DNA of 64,000 bases, from the NCBI RefSeq assembly GCF_003056405.1, contig NZ_PYVZ01000004.1:248001-312000 (forward strand), read 5' to 3'. The stretch is from Devosia indica (GTDB lineage Bacteria; Pseudomonadota; Alphaproteobacteria; Rhizobiales; Devosiaceae). The position numbers and the translations under genes were made by a program. Below are positions 42,629 through 52,465 of this stretch, in pieces. How positions within the stretch are numbered: the first letter of the stretch is position 1; every line of letters begins with the position of its first letter. The notes beneath the pieces were generated by a model that searched no databases, was not told where the DNA came from, and saw only the letters and a program-made list of their open reading frames with translations.

Positions 42629-45004
42629 ATGACAACCAACGCGGTCGAAGCGGAGCAAACTGGGCAGTCTATGGCCGAACTGGTCTCAGCCAACGCAGAG
42701 CAAAATGCAACGTCCGCCGGCGAATCGCCGACTGGACGGCGCGGATTGCTGCGTATTCAGCAGAACTACTCGCTGCGCGTGCTCGGCTTCGTGGTCGTCT
42801 TCGCCTCTGTGCTGATGTCGTCGGCATCGTTCTTCATTCTCTCGGGCGTCACCAATATCGAACCTTCGCCGACGGTCTGGACTGTCATCTGGGTGGTCAC
42901 CGGGCTCCTGGTGCTGCTGGTGATTGCCCTGGTAGTGACCGAGGCCGTGCTGCTGTTCCAGGCGCGGCTGCGCGGGGTGCCGGGGGCCGGGCTGCAAGTG
43001 CGCATGGTGGCGATGTTCGCCTTTGTGGCGGCGGTGCCGGCAGCCCTGGTGGCGGTGGTGGCAACGATCGCGCTCAACCAGGGGCTGGATCAGTGGTTCT
43101 CCGAGCGCACGCGGGCGATGGTGGAAAGCTCGCGGCTGGTGGCCCGCTCCTACATGCTCGAGCATGCCCAGGTGCTGCGCGACGATATCATCTGGGTGGC
43201 AACGGAATTGGAGCAGGCGCGCGAGACCTATGAGCAGGAGCCTGCGCGGTTCGAGCGGATACTGACGGCCCTGGCAGTGACGCGCTCCTTGCCCTTTACA
43301 GCGCTGATCGACCGGGAAGGCGAGACGCTGATGCGGGCGCAGATCAATGTCGCGGGCGCCTATCCCAAATTGCCGGCCGGGGTGACCGATGGCGTGGTGG
43401 AGGGAATACCGACGCCGATCGCGCCAGGGGCCACCCAATTCGTAGGATCGGTGATCAAGCTGCGCGGCTATGATGAGACATTCCTGTTCGTGGCGCGTCC
43501 TGTCGATGCAGAAGTACTCGAATATATGCGTCTAACTGACGAAAATATAACGGAATATCGCGAGTATGCTTCAAGCCGGCTGGTGTTCCAGATTACCTTT
43601 ACCATCATGTATGTCGGGTTGGCCGTGGTGCTGCTTCTGGCCGCGCTCTGGATCGGTATTGCGCTGGCCAACCGGTTCGTCGACCCGATCCGAAACCTGA
43701 TGATCGCGTCGCGACGGGTAAGCTCGGGCGATCTGGACGTGCAGGTGCCGGTACAGGAGGGCAGGGGCGATCTGCGGGATTTGTCCAATGGCTTCAACCG
43801 CATGACGCAACAGCTCAAATCGCAACGGCTGGACCTGCTCAAGGCAAATGAAGTCAACGAGAAGCGCCGCCAGTTCACCGAGGCGGTGGTGGAAGGTGTG
43901 TCGGCCGGCATTATCGGGCTGGATCCCTATGGCGCGGTGACACTGGTCAATGCGCGCGCCTGCGAAATGCTTGGCCGGACAGAAATCGAGCTGATGGGTG
44001 AGCCCATGGACAAGATCATGCCCGAGCTGGCGGCAACGCTGGACAAGGCAAAATCCGCCCGGCGCGGTCAGGTACGTGACCAGATCCAGCTTGGCAATGA
44101 AACCGACCGGCGCATCTACCAGGTACAGTTGACGCGCGAAGGCTCGATCACCGAATCCAAGGGCTATGTGCTGACCTTCGATGACATCACAGATCTCGAA
44201 TCGGCGCAGCGGACCAGCGCCTGGGCCGATGTGGCACGCCGCATTGCGCATGAGATCAAGAATCCGCTGACCCCGATTCAGCTCTCGGCAGAGCGGTTGC
44301 GCCGGCGCTATGGCAACAAGCTCGAGGACGATCGTGACGTGTTCGACAAATGCATCAACACGATCGTGCGCCAGGTCGGCGATATCGGCCGCATGGTCGA
44401 TGAGTTCTCGGCCTTTGCGCGCATGCCGGAATCGGCTCCAGAAACCGCCGATCTGAGCGATGCGATCCGCCAGGCTGTGTTCCTGGAGAGCGTGCGCCTG
44501 CCCGAGGTGAACATCAACACTGTGCTGCCGGACGAAACGATCATGGCGTGGTTCGATACGCGCCTTGTCAGCCAATCGCTGACCAATCTGATCAAGAATG
44601 CCGTCGAGGCCTTCGAGGGCATCCCCCTTTCCGGGGATTGGCAGCCCACCATTACTGTGGAAGCCCATCTGGAGGGCAATCACGCCCGCATATCGGTGTC
44701 CGATAATGGCAAAGGGTGGCCAGCGGAAAATAGACAAAGGCTGTTGGAGCCCTATATGACAACGCGGGAGAAGGGCACGGGTCTCGGCCTGGCCATCGTC
44801 GCCCGCATTATCGAGCAGCATGGCGGCATCGTCGAACTAATCGATGCAGAGCCTGATTCACAGGGCAGGGTGGGCGCCTGCGTGACCTTCACGCTGCCGT
44901 TGCATTCACCAGCAATGAACACCACAGAGGCAGGAGCCGCGGCGGCGGACGACAATCCTGCCCACAAGGAGGAGCCGCAATTACCCGCGGTTGTTCACAA
45001 ATAA
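42629..45004 (+). CDS. ntrY: Membrane sensor kinase NtrY
   Basis: About 791 residues from ATG 42629; an upstream in-frame TTG at 42593 is possible. Hydrophobic segments near the N-terminus (LGFVVVFASVLMSSASFFIL, VIWVVTGLLVLLVIALVVTE, MFAFVAAVPAALVAVVATIA) and at about 335 flank a periplasmic sensor region. HAMP, PAS (AVVEGVSAGIIGLDPYGAVT), the phosphoacceptor helix [19 protein letters not shown] and an HATPase domain (NLIKNAVEAF, GTGLGLAIVARI) follow. Its partner ntrX starts at the next base after its stop codon. NtrYX links nitrogen, redox and envelope regulation in Alphaproteobacteria. Confidence 0.95.
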   Translation: MTTNAVEAEQTGQSMAELVSANAEQNATSAGESPTGRRGLLRIQQNYSLRVLGFVVVFASVLMSSASFFILSGVTNIEPSPTVWTVIWVVTGLLVLLVIALVVTEAVLLFQARLRGVPGAGLQVRMVAMFAFVAAVPAALVAVVATIALNQGLDQWFSERTRAMVESSRLVARSYMLEHAQVLRDDIIWVATELEQARETYEQEPARFERILTALAVTRSLPFTALIDREGETLMRAQINVAGAYPKLPAGVTDGVVEGIPTPIAPGATQFVGSVIKLRGYDETFLFVARPVDAEVLEYMRLTDENITEYREYASSRLVFQITFTIMYVGLAVVLLLAALWIGIALANRFVDPIRNLMIASRRVSSGDLDVQVPVQEGRGDLRDLSNGFNRMTQQLKSQRLDLLKANEVNEKRRQFTEAVVEGVSAGIIGLDPYGAVTLVNARACEMLGRTEIELMGEPMDKIMPELAATLDKAKSARRGQVRDQIQLGNETDRRIYQVQLTREGSITESKGYVLTFDDITDLESAQRTSAWADVARRIAHEIKNPLTPIQLSAERLRRRYGNKLEDDRDVFDKCINTIVRQVGDIGRMVDEFSAFARMPESAPETADLSDAIRQAVFLESVRLPEVNINTVLPDETIMAWFDTRLVSQSLTNLIKNAVEAFEGIPLSGDWQPTITVEAHLEGNHARISVSDNGKGWPAENRQRLLEPYMTTREKGTGLGLAIVARIIEQHGGIVELIDAEPDSQGRVGACVTFTLPLHSPAMNTTEAGAAAADDNPAHKEEPQLPAVVHK

Positions 45005-46387
45005 ATGGCTTTGGACATTCTAATCATTGATGACGAGGATGATATCCGTGACCTGATCGCGGGGATCCTCGAGGACGAAGGCTATGAGGCACGGCAGGCT
45101 CATGACGCCGATAGCGGGCTGAACGAAATCGCCCGCCGCCGCCCAAGCCTGGTGTTTCTCGACATCTGGATGCAGGGCTCGCGCCTCGACGGACTACAAT
45201 TGCTCGATGTGTTTCAGAGCCAGCACCCCGATATGCCGGTGGTGATGATATCCGGCCACGGCAATGTCGAAACGGCGGTTTCGGCGATCCGCCGGGGTGC
45301 GTATGACTATATCGAAAAGCCCTTCAAGATTGACCGGCTGCTGCATGTCACACAGCGGGCCATGGAGGCGACACGCCTGCGCAGCGAAGTGGCTGAACTC
45401 AAGGAGCGCTCGGCGAGCAAGAGCCTCGATATGGTAGGGACCTCGCCGGCGCTGCAGCAGGTGCGCGGGGTGATAGAAAAGTCGGCGCCAACCAATTCCC
45501 GCATCTTCATTTCCGGGCCCAGCGGGGCCGGCAAGGGCCTTGTGGCGCGCCAGATTCACCAGCGTAGCCCACGCGCCGATGCGCCGTTTGTCGAGATCAA
45601 TGCCTCACTCTATGCCCCTGAGGAAGTGTCGGTAGTCTTGTTTGGCCGCGAGGCGCGTGACAAGACGGGCCTGCTCAAGGTCGAAGTCGGGGCGCTGGAG
45701 CGGGCTCATGGGGGGACGCTCTATCTTTCTGAAGTCACCACCTTGCCGCAGCCGGTGCAGGCCGCCTTGTTGCGCACGCTTGTGGAGAACCGGTTCCAGC
45801 GTGTGGGCGGGAGCCAGGCGGTGCCGATCGACGTGCGTATCATTTCGTCGAGTTCGCAGAATGTGGCGGCTCAGGTGGAGGCCGGGGAATTCCGTTCGGA
45901 TCTCTTCCATCGCCTCTCCATCGTGCCGCTGCCCCTGACGCCACTCAAGGAGCGTCGCGAGGACGTACCGCCGCTGGTGTCCGTATTCATCGAGCAGGTC
46001 TGCCGTATGCACAATCTGCAGCGGCTGAGTGTCGGTGATGATGCCATGGCCGTGCTGCAGGCGCAGGACTGGCCGGGCAATGCACGGCAATTGCGCAATT
46101 CCATCGAGCGCCTGCTGATCCTGATGAAGGACCAGCAGCCAGAGGGAGGGGTGATAACAGCCGCCATGCTGCCCTCGGACATTGGCGAGGTGTTGCCCAC
46201 GGTGGGTGATGCGGATGCGTCTGCGCATCTGATGAGCCTGCCGCTGCGCGACGCGAGGGAAGTCTTCGAGCGACAATATCTGCTGGCGCAGATTGAACGC
46301 TTTGGCGGCAATATTTCCAAGACGGCGGAGTTCGTCGGCATGGAGCGCAGTGCTCTGCATCGCAAGATCAAATCGCTGGGGCTTTGA
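45005..46387 (+). CDS. ntrX: Response regulator NtrX
   Basis: 460 residues: receiver domain (LDILIIDDEDDIRDLIAGIL, phospho-Asp in LVFLDIWMQG), AAA+ domain and C-terminal Fis-type HTH (GNISKTAEFVGMERSALHRK). Walker A GPSGAGKGLVARQI is present. The GAFTGA loop is absent, as is known for rhizobial NtrX, so sigma-54 activation is not expected. The Walker B segment reads GGTLYLSEVTTLP with Ser242 where the family has Asp (codon TCT at 45728-45730), which should weaken ATP hydrolysis. It probably acts as a phosphorylation-dependent DNA-binding regulator. Confidence 0.94.
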   Translation: MALDILIIDDEDDIRDLIAGILEDEGYEARQAHDADSGLNEIARRRPSLVFLDIWMQGSRLDGLQLLDVFQSQHPDMPVVMISGHGNVETAVSAIRRGAYDYIEKPFKIDRLLHVTQRAMEATRLRSEVAELKERSASKSLDMVGTSPALQQVRGVIEKSAPTNSRIFISGPSGAGKGLVARQIHQRSPRADAPFVEINASLYAPEEVSVVLFGREARDKTGLLKVEVGALERAHGGTLYLSEVTTLPQPVQAALLRTLVENRFQRVGGSQAVPIDVRIISSSSQNVAAQVEAGEFRSDLFHRLSIVPLPLTPLKERREDVPPLVSVFIEQVCRMHNLQRLSVGDDAMAVLQAQDWPGNARQLRNSIERLLILMKDQQPEGGVITAAMLPSDIGEVLPTVGDADASAHLMSLPLRDAREVFERQYLLAQIERFGGNISKTAEFVGMERSALHRKIKSLGL

Positions 46388-46571
46388 AAATACGATGAAA
46401 ATAGCCCCCAGCCATGCATAGGGGGCGGGTAGGCAGTTCTGCGCAACTGTGCCATAGTGACTAAGATATGATAATTCGGATCCCGGGGCTGGGCGGCAGT
46501 CCCATCAGGATGCGGACGCAAGCAATTGCGACAAGAACAGCGACAATAAAGCCGCGGTAAAGAGGCCAAAA

Positions 46572-46823
46572 ATGGCTAGCGAAAAGCAGCAAAACCTGCA
46601 GGATTCCTTTCTCAACCATGTGCGCAAGCAGAAAGTACCCGTCACCATCTTTCTGGTGAACGGGGTCAAGTTGCAGGGCGTCATCACCTGGTTCGACAAT
46701 TTCTGTCTGCTGCTGCGGCGTGACGCGCAGTCGCAACTGGTTTATAAGCACGCCATCTCAACCATTATGCCCGGCGCGCCGATCCAGTTGTTTGATCCCG
46801 AGCAGAGCACAGATCACGACTGA
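46572..46823 (+). CDS. hfq: RNA chaperone Hfq
   Basis: 83 residues. Sm1 motif region [20 protein letters not shown] with the conserved Gln and the later [19 protein letters not shown]. The Sm2 motif is [10 protein letters not shown]. It forms the hexameric ring that pairs small RNAs with mRNAs. Preceded by a 184-base gap after ntrX, which gives room for its own promoter, and followed after eight bases by hflX, as in E. coli and rhizobia. Confidence 0.97.
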   Translation: MASEKQQNLQDSFLNHVRKQKVPVTIFLVNGVKLQGVITWFDNFCLLLRRDAQSQLVYKHAISTIMPGAPIQLFDPEQSTDHD

Positions 46824-46831
46824 CCGCATAT

Positions 46832-48199
46832 ATGCACGAACTTGACGACGAGCGGGACGCCCAGCCGGGCGGCCCAAAGCCCTATATTGATCGGCAGGCG
46901 CAGCCGACGCGAGCCGGGCTTGTCTGTCCCGATGTGCGCGGCAAATCCAGCTATCACGATATCGATGCACGCCAGGCCGAGTTCGAAGGCCTTGCGGGGG
47001 CCATTGCGCTCGACATCATCTTCTCCGAAGTCGTGCGGGTGCGTGAAATCCGGCCGTCGACCTATATCGGGGCAGGGCATGTTGCCACGCTCGCTGAAAA
47101 GGTGAAGACGGAACATATCGAGCTGTTGCTGGTCGACGCGGCGCTGACGCCGATCCAGCAGCGTAATCTGGAGCGGGAAACCGGCACCAAGGTGCTCGAC
47201 CGCACGGCGCTGATCCTGGAAATCTTCGGGGAACGGGCGGCGACGCGCGAAGGCGTGCTGCAGGTGGAACTGGCCCATCTCAACTACCAGAAGGGGCGCC
47301 TGGTGCGCTCCTGGACCCACCTGGAGCGGCAGCGCGGCAGTGGCGGCACTGGCTTCATGGGTGGACCGGGCGAAACCCAGATCGAAAGCGACCGCCGCCA
47401 GATCACCGAGCGGATCGTGCTGCTTGAGGACCGGCTGGAAAAGGTCAAGAAGACGCGCGAACAGCAGCGCCGGCAGCGCACCAAGGCGCTGATCCCGGTT
47501 GTGGCGTTGGTAGGTTATACCAATGCCGGAAAGTCGAGCCTCTTCAATATCTTGACTGGGGCGGGGGTGTTTGCGGAAAACCTGCTATTCGCCACGCTGG
47601 ACACCACGGTGCGCAAGATTGCCTTGCCGCATGGGCGCGAGGTGATGCTGAGTGACACGGTGGGCTTCGTCGCCGATTTGCCGCACGATCTGGTGGCGGC
47701 CTTCCGGGCAACCCTGGAAGAAGTGGTGGATGCCGACATCATCCTGCATGTGCGCGATATCGCCAATCCTGATCATGCCGCGCAGGCGCAGGATGTTCTT
47801 ACCGTTCTCGAAGAGCTAGGTGTTTCCTCGGAGACAACGCCCATCGTCGAGGTCTGGAACAAGATAGATTTGCTTCATGAGCCAGGGCTTGCGCTGGCGT
47901 CAGCGGCGCCAGCCGGCAAGGTGGTGGCAACGATCCCGGTATCGGCTCACACCGGGCAGGGGCTGGATGCGCTGCGGCTCAAGATCGAGCAATTGCTCAG
48001 CGAACAGAGCCGGACCTATCACGTGCATGTGCCGCATAGCGCGGGCAGCGACATCGGCTGGCTGCACTCCAATGCCGAGGTGATTTCGCGGGACGATGCC
48101 AATGAGCAAGGCTCGGACTTCGTTGTGCGCGTGGATCCGCGGCATCGTGCGGCGTTTCTAGAGCGCTTTAACGGCCGTATTGCCGTCTCTGATCTCTAG
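46832..48199 (+). CDS. hflX: Ribosome-associated GTPase HflX
   Basis: 455 residues. The N-terminal HflX domain includes IRPSTYIGAGHVATLAEKVK and the loop GTGFMGGPGETQIESDRRQI. The G domain follows, with G1 ALVGYTNAGKSSLFN, switch regions ATLDTTVRKIALPHG, G3 LSDTVGFVADLP and G4 VWNKIDLL. HflX splits stalled 70S ribosomes and rescues translation under stress. Its TAG stop and the convergent mazG stop share the four bases CTAG (48196-48199), so the genes meet with no intergenic space. Confidence 0.95.
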   Translation: MHELDDERDAQPGGPKPYIDRQAQPTRAGLVCPDVRGKSSYHDIDARQAEFEGLAGAIALDIIFSEVVRVREIRPSTYIGAGHVATLAEKVKTEHIELLLVDAALTPIQQRNLERETGTKVLDRTALILEIFGERAATREGVLQVELAHLNYQKGRLVRSWTHLERQRGSGGTGFMGGPGETQIESDRRQITERIVLLEDRLEKVKKTREQQRRQRTKALIPVVALVGYTNAGKSSLFNILTGAGVFAENLLFATLDTTVRKIALPHGREVMLSDTVGFVADLPHDLVAAFRATLEEVVDADIILHVRDIANPDHAAQAQDVLTVLEELGVSSETTPIVEVWNKIDLLHEPGLALASAAPAGKVVATIPVSAHTGQGLDALRLKIEQLLSEQSRTYHVHVPHSAGSDIGWLHSNAEVISRDDANEQGSDFVVRVDPRHRAAFLERFNGRIAVSDL

Positions 48200-49005
48200 G
48201 CTTTGTCTTTGGACCGGATCTCGTTCCAGTAACCGTCCAGGCGATCCAAGCCTGCAGCGGCCGGTTCGATCGCATCTTCGCGGCAGCGGGCCTCGACATA
48301 GTGGAAGCGCCGCGTGAACTTGGAGTTGGCGTCGCGGAGCGCGGCTTCGGGGTCGACACCGGCCTTACGCGCCAGATTGGCGACGGCGAAGAGCAGATCG
48401 CCGATTTCCTCGCGCAGGGCATTCTCATCGCCCGCGTTTTCGGCCTCGGCAACTTCTGCCAGTTCTTCCTCGATCTTGGCGCGGACAGCTGGCAGGTCGG
48501 GCCAGTCGAAGCCGATCTTGGCGGCGCGCTTGGTGAGTTTTTCAGCGCGGGCGAGGGCAGGCAGCACCTGCGGGACGTCGTCGAGAATGGAAGGCTCAGC
48601 ATCGCCCTTGCGTTCAGCCTTGGCGGCCCGCTCGTGCACCTTGATGGCTTCCCAGCGGTCCTGCGCATCCACAGCGCCATCAGCCACTACATCGCCAAAG
48701 ACATGGGGATGCCGGCGGATCAGCTTTTCGGTGATGGCTTCGACAACATCGCCAATGTCGAAGTGGCCGGCCTCCTTGGCCATCTGGGCATGGTAGATCG
48801 GTTGAAGCAGCAGATCGCCCAGTTCCTCGCGCAGATCGCCGAAGTCTTCGCGCTCAATGGCGTCGGCGACTTCATAGGCTTCCTCGATGGTGTAGTGACG
48901 GATGGAGCGGAAATCCTGCACCAGATCCCAGGGGCAGCCGCCATCCGGATTGCGCAGCGCAGCCATAATCTCGATGAGGCGGGAAATGTCTCGGGATGGC
49001 TGCAT
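48196..49005 (-). CDS. mazG: Nucleoside triphosphate pyrophosphohydrolase MazG
   Basis: 269 residues with two MazG repeats. The catalytic N-terminal one has NPDGGCPWDLVQDFRSIRHY, then EEAYEVADAIE and EELGDLLLQPIYHA (the ExxE-12-28-ExxD metal motif). The C-terminal one has KIEEELAEVAEA and REEIGDLLFAVANLAR. It hydrolyses NTPs and dNTPs to monophosphates. It is the only minus-strand gene directly left of the dif site. Its promoter must lie in the 288-base gap 49006-49293 together with that site. Confidence 0.94.
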   Translation of the reverse strand: MQPSRDISRLIEIMAALRNPDGGCPWDLVQDFRSIRHYTIEEAYEVADAIEREDFGDLREELGDLLLQPIYHAQMAKEAGHFDIGDVVEAITEKLIRRHPHVFGDVVADGAVDAQDRWEAIKVHERAAKAERKGDAEPSILDDVPQVLPALARAEKLTKRAAKIGFDWPDLPAVRAKIEEELAEVAEAENAGDENALREEIGDLLFAVANLARKAGVDPEAALRDANSKFTRRFHYVEARCREDAIEPAAAGLDRLDGYWNEIRSKDKA

Positions 49006-49108
49006 GACTCAGGGTCCGGTGGTTGGGATTCGGTGCGTGCACCATAGCAAAGCGTGAGGGAAGTGGGACATTGTGGTCCGGCAAAGGGACAGATTTTCGC
49101 ACACCTAT

Positions 49109-49136
49109 CGTTCGCATAATATATATTATGGAACTT
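49109..49136 (+). other. Candidate dif site (XerC/XerD chromosome-dimer resolution)
   Basis: Left arm CGTTCGCATAA (49109-49119), centre TATATA (49120-49125), right arm TTATGGAACTT (49126-49136). Compared from memory with E. coli dif (arms GGTGCGCATAA and TTATGTTAAAT, centre TGTATA), 21 of 28 bases agree. The core CATAA and TTATG inner arms are identical, and the 11-6-11 architecture is kept. It sits in a non-coding gap between mazG and the minus-strand housekeeping run. By hand scan, GGGNAGGG octamers reverse polarity here (see findings). No integrated element is visible next to it. Confidence 0.78.
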
Positions 49137-49293
49137 TTGGGTATTGGCATTGAGGGCAAATGTTGAGGTTTTGATGCCTCTACAATATCAGAGTCATGGA
49201 AGCGTTGATCGATTGTTCCAGACGCTGGCCGAGCTGACGAACGTCTCCCTTAGATTTGGTGCAGCCGCCTTCCTCACACGCTGCCAAGTCCGC

Positions 49294-50130
49294 TCAAAGA
49301 TTGAGGATGCGTCCAGTCACGACGTCGATCTGCATGCCGTCAAAGGCCGGTGTGACGTTTGCAGGCGTCTCGGCTTCGGTTGCGGCGTAGTCGAGATCGA
49401 TATGCATATTGGTGAGCACGGCTTGGCGCGGCTGGAAGCGTTCGATGAGTTCGAGCGTTTCAGGCAGGCTCAGATGACTTGGATGCGGCGTTGGGCGAAG
49501 CGCGTCGATGATCCAGATGTCGAGGTTTTGCAAGGCAGAATGCGCGGCGGCGGGTACCGCCGACAGATCGCAGCAATAAGCCAGGCCGCCGATGCGGTAG
49601 CCAAAGGCGTTGATGTCGCCATGTACGAGATCAAAGGCGTTGATGCTCAGTGTGCCGCCCGGGCCGTCCACCGGCACGGTGTCGCCAGTGGCGATTTCGT
49701 GGGCGTTGAGGATGGGAGGATAGGCGCTGCCCGGCGGCGTCGAAAAGCAGTAGCCAAAGGCTTCGCGGAGACGCGCGCCGCAATCCGCCGAAAAATAGAC
49801 ATCAACACGGCGCCGGTTGTGCAGCGCCAGAACGCGCAGATCATCGATGCCGTGAGTGTGGTCGGCATGCTCATGACTATAGAATACGCCGTCCAGCCGA
49901 TCGACATGGGTTTCAAGCAATTGTTCGCGCAGATCGGCTCCGGTGTCGATCAGCACGCGGGTCGGGTGTTCGACACCATCGCGCCAGCCTTCGATGAGCA
50001 GTGAACAGCGGCGGCGGCGGTTCCGCGGCTCATGCGGATCGCAGGCGCCCCAGACATTGCCGATGCGCGGCACGCCACCGGATGACCCGCAGCCCAATAT
50101 GGTCGCGATGATCCGGTCTGGTGCTGCCAC
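49294..50130 (-). CDS. MBL-fold metallohydrolase (PhnP-like phosphoribosyl cyclic phosphodiesterase family)
   Basis: 278 residues counted from GTG 50130, two bases after the tatD stop. The open frame extends to 50451 only by reading through tatD out of frame. It begins IIATILGCGSSGGVPRIGN and has the metallo-beta-lactamase metal motif SHEHADHTHGIDDL, a later ligand in FDLVHGDINAFG, Asp in CCDLSAVP and a C-terminal NMHIDLDY. These features fit the PhnP/RNase Z-like branch. No phosphonate genes are near, so a housekeeping cyclic-phosphate role is more likely. It is the last gene of the minus-strand run. Confidence 0.85.
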   Translation of the reverse strand: MAAPDRIIATILGCGSSGGVPRIGNVWGACDPHEPRNRRRRCSLLIEGWRDGVEHPTRVLIDTGADLREQLLETHVDRLDGVFYSHEHADHTHGIDDLRVLALHNRRRVDVYFSADCGARLREAFGYCFSTPPGSAYPPILNAHEIATGDTVPVDGPGGTLSINAFDLVHGDINAFGYRIGGLAYCCDLSAVPAAAHSALQNLDIWIIDALRPTPHPSHLSLPETLELIERFQPRQAVLTNMHIDLDYAATEAETPANVTPAFDGMQIDVVTGRILNL

Positions 50131-50132
50131 GC

Positions 50133-50918
50133 CTAACTCACGCCGGTCTTGGAAAAGAGACGCCCGAAATTGGCAGTGGTTTCCGCCCCGAGCTGTTCGA
50201 GCGAAATGCCACGGATATCGGCCAGCTTCTCGGCCGTGTGGCGCACAAAGCTGGGTTCGTTGGACTGTCCGCGATGCGGGATTGGCGCTAGATAGGGCGC
50301 GTCGGTTTCCACCAGATAGCGGTCGGCCGGCACGATCCTGGCGACTTCGCGGATTTCCTCGGCATTCTTGAAGGTGATGATGCCCGAAAAGGACACATAG
50401 CCGCCAAGGGCCAAGGCACGCCGAGCCAGATCCATGCCGGCAGTAAAGCAATGCAGGACGAAAGGGAAGGCCCCCTGCCCGGCTTCGTCTTCAAGGATTG
50501 CCGCCATGTCGTCATCGGCCTGGCGGCTGTGGATAACCAGTGGAAGACCGGTGATGCGGGCGGCGGCAATATGGCGCCGCAGTCCTGTGGCCTGCGCGTC
50601 GCGCGGGGCATTGTCGTAGAAGTAATCGAGGCCAGCTTCGCCGATGGCAACGCAGCGCGGATGGGCACTTAGCCGGACAAGATCATCCGTTTGAATATGC
50701 AGCTCTTCATGCGCATTATGCGGATGGGTGCCGACCGAGCACCAGACGTTCTCATAACGTTCCGCCAGCCCAGCATAGGTGGAAAAGTTTTCCACCCTTG
50801 TGGAAATCGTGACCGTGCCCACGACGCTTGCAGCCGCAGCACGGGCCATGACGCCGTCCAGATCGGCGGACAGGGCTTCGAAATCGAGATGGCAATGGCT
50901 GTCGATCAGCATGGTCAC
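50133..50918 (-). CDS. tatD: TatD-family metal-dependent deoxyribonuclease
   Basis: 261 residues of a TIM-barrel hydrolase: metal ligands in [10 protein letters not shown], the Glu in [15 protein letters not shown], His in [13 protein letters not shown] and in VLHCFTAG, and Asp in [11 protein letters not shown]. TatD enzymes act as 3'-5' DNA or RNA exonucleases and as D-amino-acyl-tRNA or quality-control hydrolases. The GTG at 50918 overlaps the metG stop (GTGA). ATG at 50912 is the alternative. The metG-tatD-MBL order is common in Rhizobiales. Confidence 0.94.
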   Translation of the reverse strand: MTMLIDSHCHLDFEALSADLDGVMARAAAASVVGTVTISTRVENFSTYAGLAERYENVWCSVGTHPHNAHEELHIQTDDLVRLSAHPRCVAIGEAGLDYFYDNAPRDAQATGLRRHIAAARITGLPLVIHSRQADDDMAAILEDEAGQGAFPFVLHCFTAGMDLARRALALGGYVSFSGIITFKNAEEIREVARIVPADRYLVETDAPYLAPIPHRGQSNEPSFVRHTAEKLADIRGISLEQLGAETTANFGRLFSKTGVS

Positions 50919-52465
50919 TCAGCAGGCTTTTCCAGGCGGGCGAAAACGCCCTGTGGCAGGGGCAGCTCGGTTCCGGAGACGAGACGATTGGCGTCAGCGG
51001 CCGCCTCCAGGGTCCGATCGTTCTCGGGCACTTGCAGCTGATCGAGCAGTTGCGCGGCAGAGGCAGGCACAAAGGCCTGCATCGGGATCGCCAAGCGGCG
51101 CACCGTATCTGCCGTTACATAGAGAACCGTGGACATGCGCACAGGATCGGTCTTCTTGAGTGCCCAGGGCTCCTGGGCGGCGAAATAGTTATTGGCCGAA
51201 CTCAGAGCGCCAATGATGGCGCCGGTGGCTTCATGGACGAGCTGCTGGTCCATGGCCTTCTGTGCCGCGGCGATTGCCTCGGTGACTTCGCCGATGATGG
51301 CCTCATCGGCGTCGGACAGGTCGCCCAGGGCAGGTACCCTGCCCTCGCAGTTCTTGTTGATCATCGAAAGCGAGCGCTGCGCGAGATTGCCCAGATTGTT
51401 GGCTAGGTCGGCATTGACGCGATTGACCAGCTTTTCGTGGCTGTAGTCGCCATCGCTGCCGAAAGAGACTTCGCGCAGGAAAAAATAGCGTACAGCGTCC
51501 TGGCCGAAGGTTTCGACCAGGGCAAAAGGATCGATGACATTGCCGAGCGACTTGCTCATCTTCTGCCCATCGACCGTAAGGAAGCCATGGGCGAAGACGC
51601 GGTGCTGAACCTCAAGTCCAGCGCTCATCAGGAAAGCGGGCCAATAGACCGTATGAAAGCGGATAATGTCCTTGCCGATGACATGCAGGTCCGCCGGCCA
51701 GAATTTCTCGAACAGTTCACTGTTCTCGTCCGGATATCCGACGCCAGTAATGTAGTTGGTCAGCGCGTCGACCCACACATACATCACATGGCCTTCGGCG
51801 CCGGGCACGGGAATGCCCCAGTCAAATGTGGTGCGGGAGATGGAGAGGTCCTGCAGACCGCTTTTAACGAATGATATGACTTCATTGCGCCGTTCCTTGG
51901 GCGCAATGAAGTCTGGATTAGCCTCGTAGAGATCGAGCAGTTTCTGCTGATAGGCGGAGAGGCGGAAGAAATAGGTCGGCTCCTCGACCCACTCCACCTC
52001 GGCGCCCGAGGGCGCAAAGCGCTTGCCGTCCTTTTCGGTGAGCTCGTCCTCGTCGAAATAGGCCTCGTCACGCACCGAGTACCAGCCCTTGTAGGTGGAC
52101 TGGAAAATGTCGCCATTGCTGCTGGCGGCCATCTTCTTCCAGATAGCTTGCGAAGCCTCGTGATGGCGCTGTTCGGTGGTGCGGATGAAATCGTCGTTGG
52201 ACAGGTTCAGCGCTTTGGCCAGCGCCTTGAACTCACCGGCATTGCGGTCGGCCAGTTCGCGGACAGGAATGCCTTCCTTGGCGGCGGTCTGCACCATCTT
52301 GATGCCGTGTTCGTCCGTGCCGGTGAGGAAATAGACCTCGCGGCCCTCAAGGCGCTTCCAGCGGGCGATGGCGTCGGTCGCGATCATCTCATAGGCGTGG
52401 CCGATATGGGGCGCGCCATTAGGGTAGGAGATCGCGGTGGTGACGTAGAACGGCTTGGGGGTCAT
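50915..52465 (-). CDS. metG: Methionyl-tRNA synthetase
   Basis: 516 residues counted from ATG 52465, which overlaps the holB stop by four bases. Class I synthetase: the HIGH motif is in [20 protein letters not shown] and the KMSKS motif in [17 protein letters not shown]. The anticodon-binding helical domain follows. The zinc-knuckle cysteines of the E. coli type are absent and the C-terminal dimerisation domain is missing, giving the short alphaproteobacterial form. Confidence 0.96.
   Translation of the reverse strand: MTPKPFYVTTAISYPNGAPHIGHAYEMIATDAIARWKRLEGREVYFLTGTDEHGIKMVQTAAKEGIPVRELADRNAGEFKALAKALNLSNDDFIRTTEQRHHEASQAIWKKMAASSNGDIFQSTYKGWYSVRDEAYFDEDELTEKDGKRFAPSGAEVEWVEEPTYFFRLSAYQQKLLDLYEANPDFIAPKERRNEVISFVKSGLQDLSISRTTFDWGIPVPGAEGHVMYVWVDALTNYITGVGYPDENSELFEKFWPADLHVIGKDIIRFHTVYWPAFLMSAGLEVQHRVFAHGFLTVDGQKMSKSLGNVIDPFALVETFGQDAVRYFFLREVSFGSDGDYSHEKLVNRVNADLANNLGNLAQRSLSMINKNCEGRVPALGDLSDADEAIIGEVTEAIAAAQKAMDQQLVHEATGAIIGALSSANNYFAAQEPWALKKTDPVRMSTVLYVTADTVRRLAIPMQAFVPASAAQLLDQLQVPENDRTLEAAADANRLVSGTELPLPQGVFARLEKPAE

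Noticed and set aside
49109-49136. Reading the AT-rich palindrome only as a mazG operator
   Set aside because: The asymmetric outer arms, the 6-base centre, the match to XerC/D half-sites and the polarity switch of GGGNAGGG octamers fit dif better.
49294-50451. Longer start for the MBL hydrolase, adding about 107 residues
   Set aside because: The extension is tatD read in another frame. The family N-terminus begins at the GTG at 50130, right after the tatD stop.
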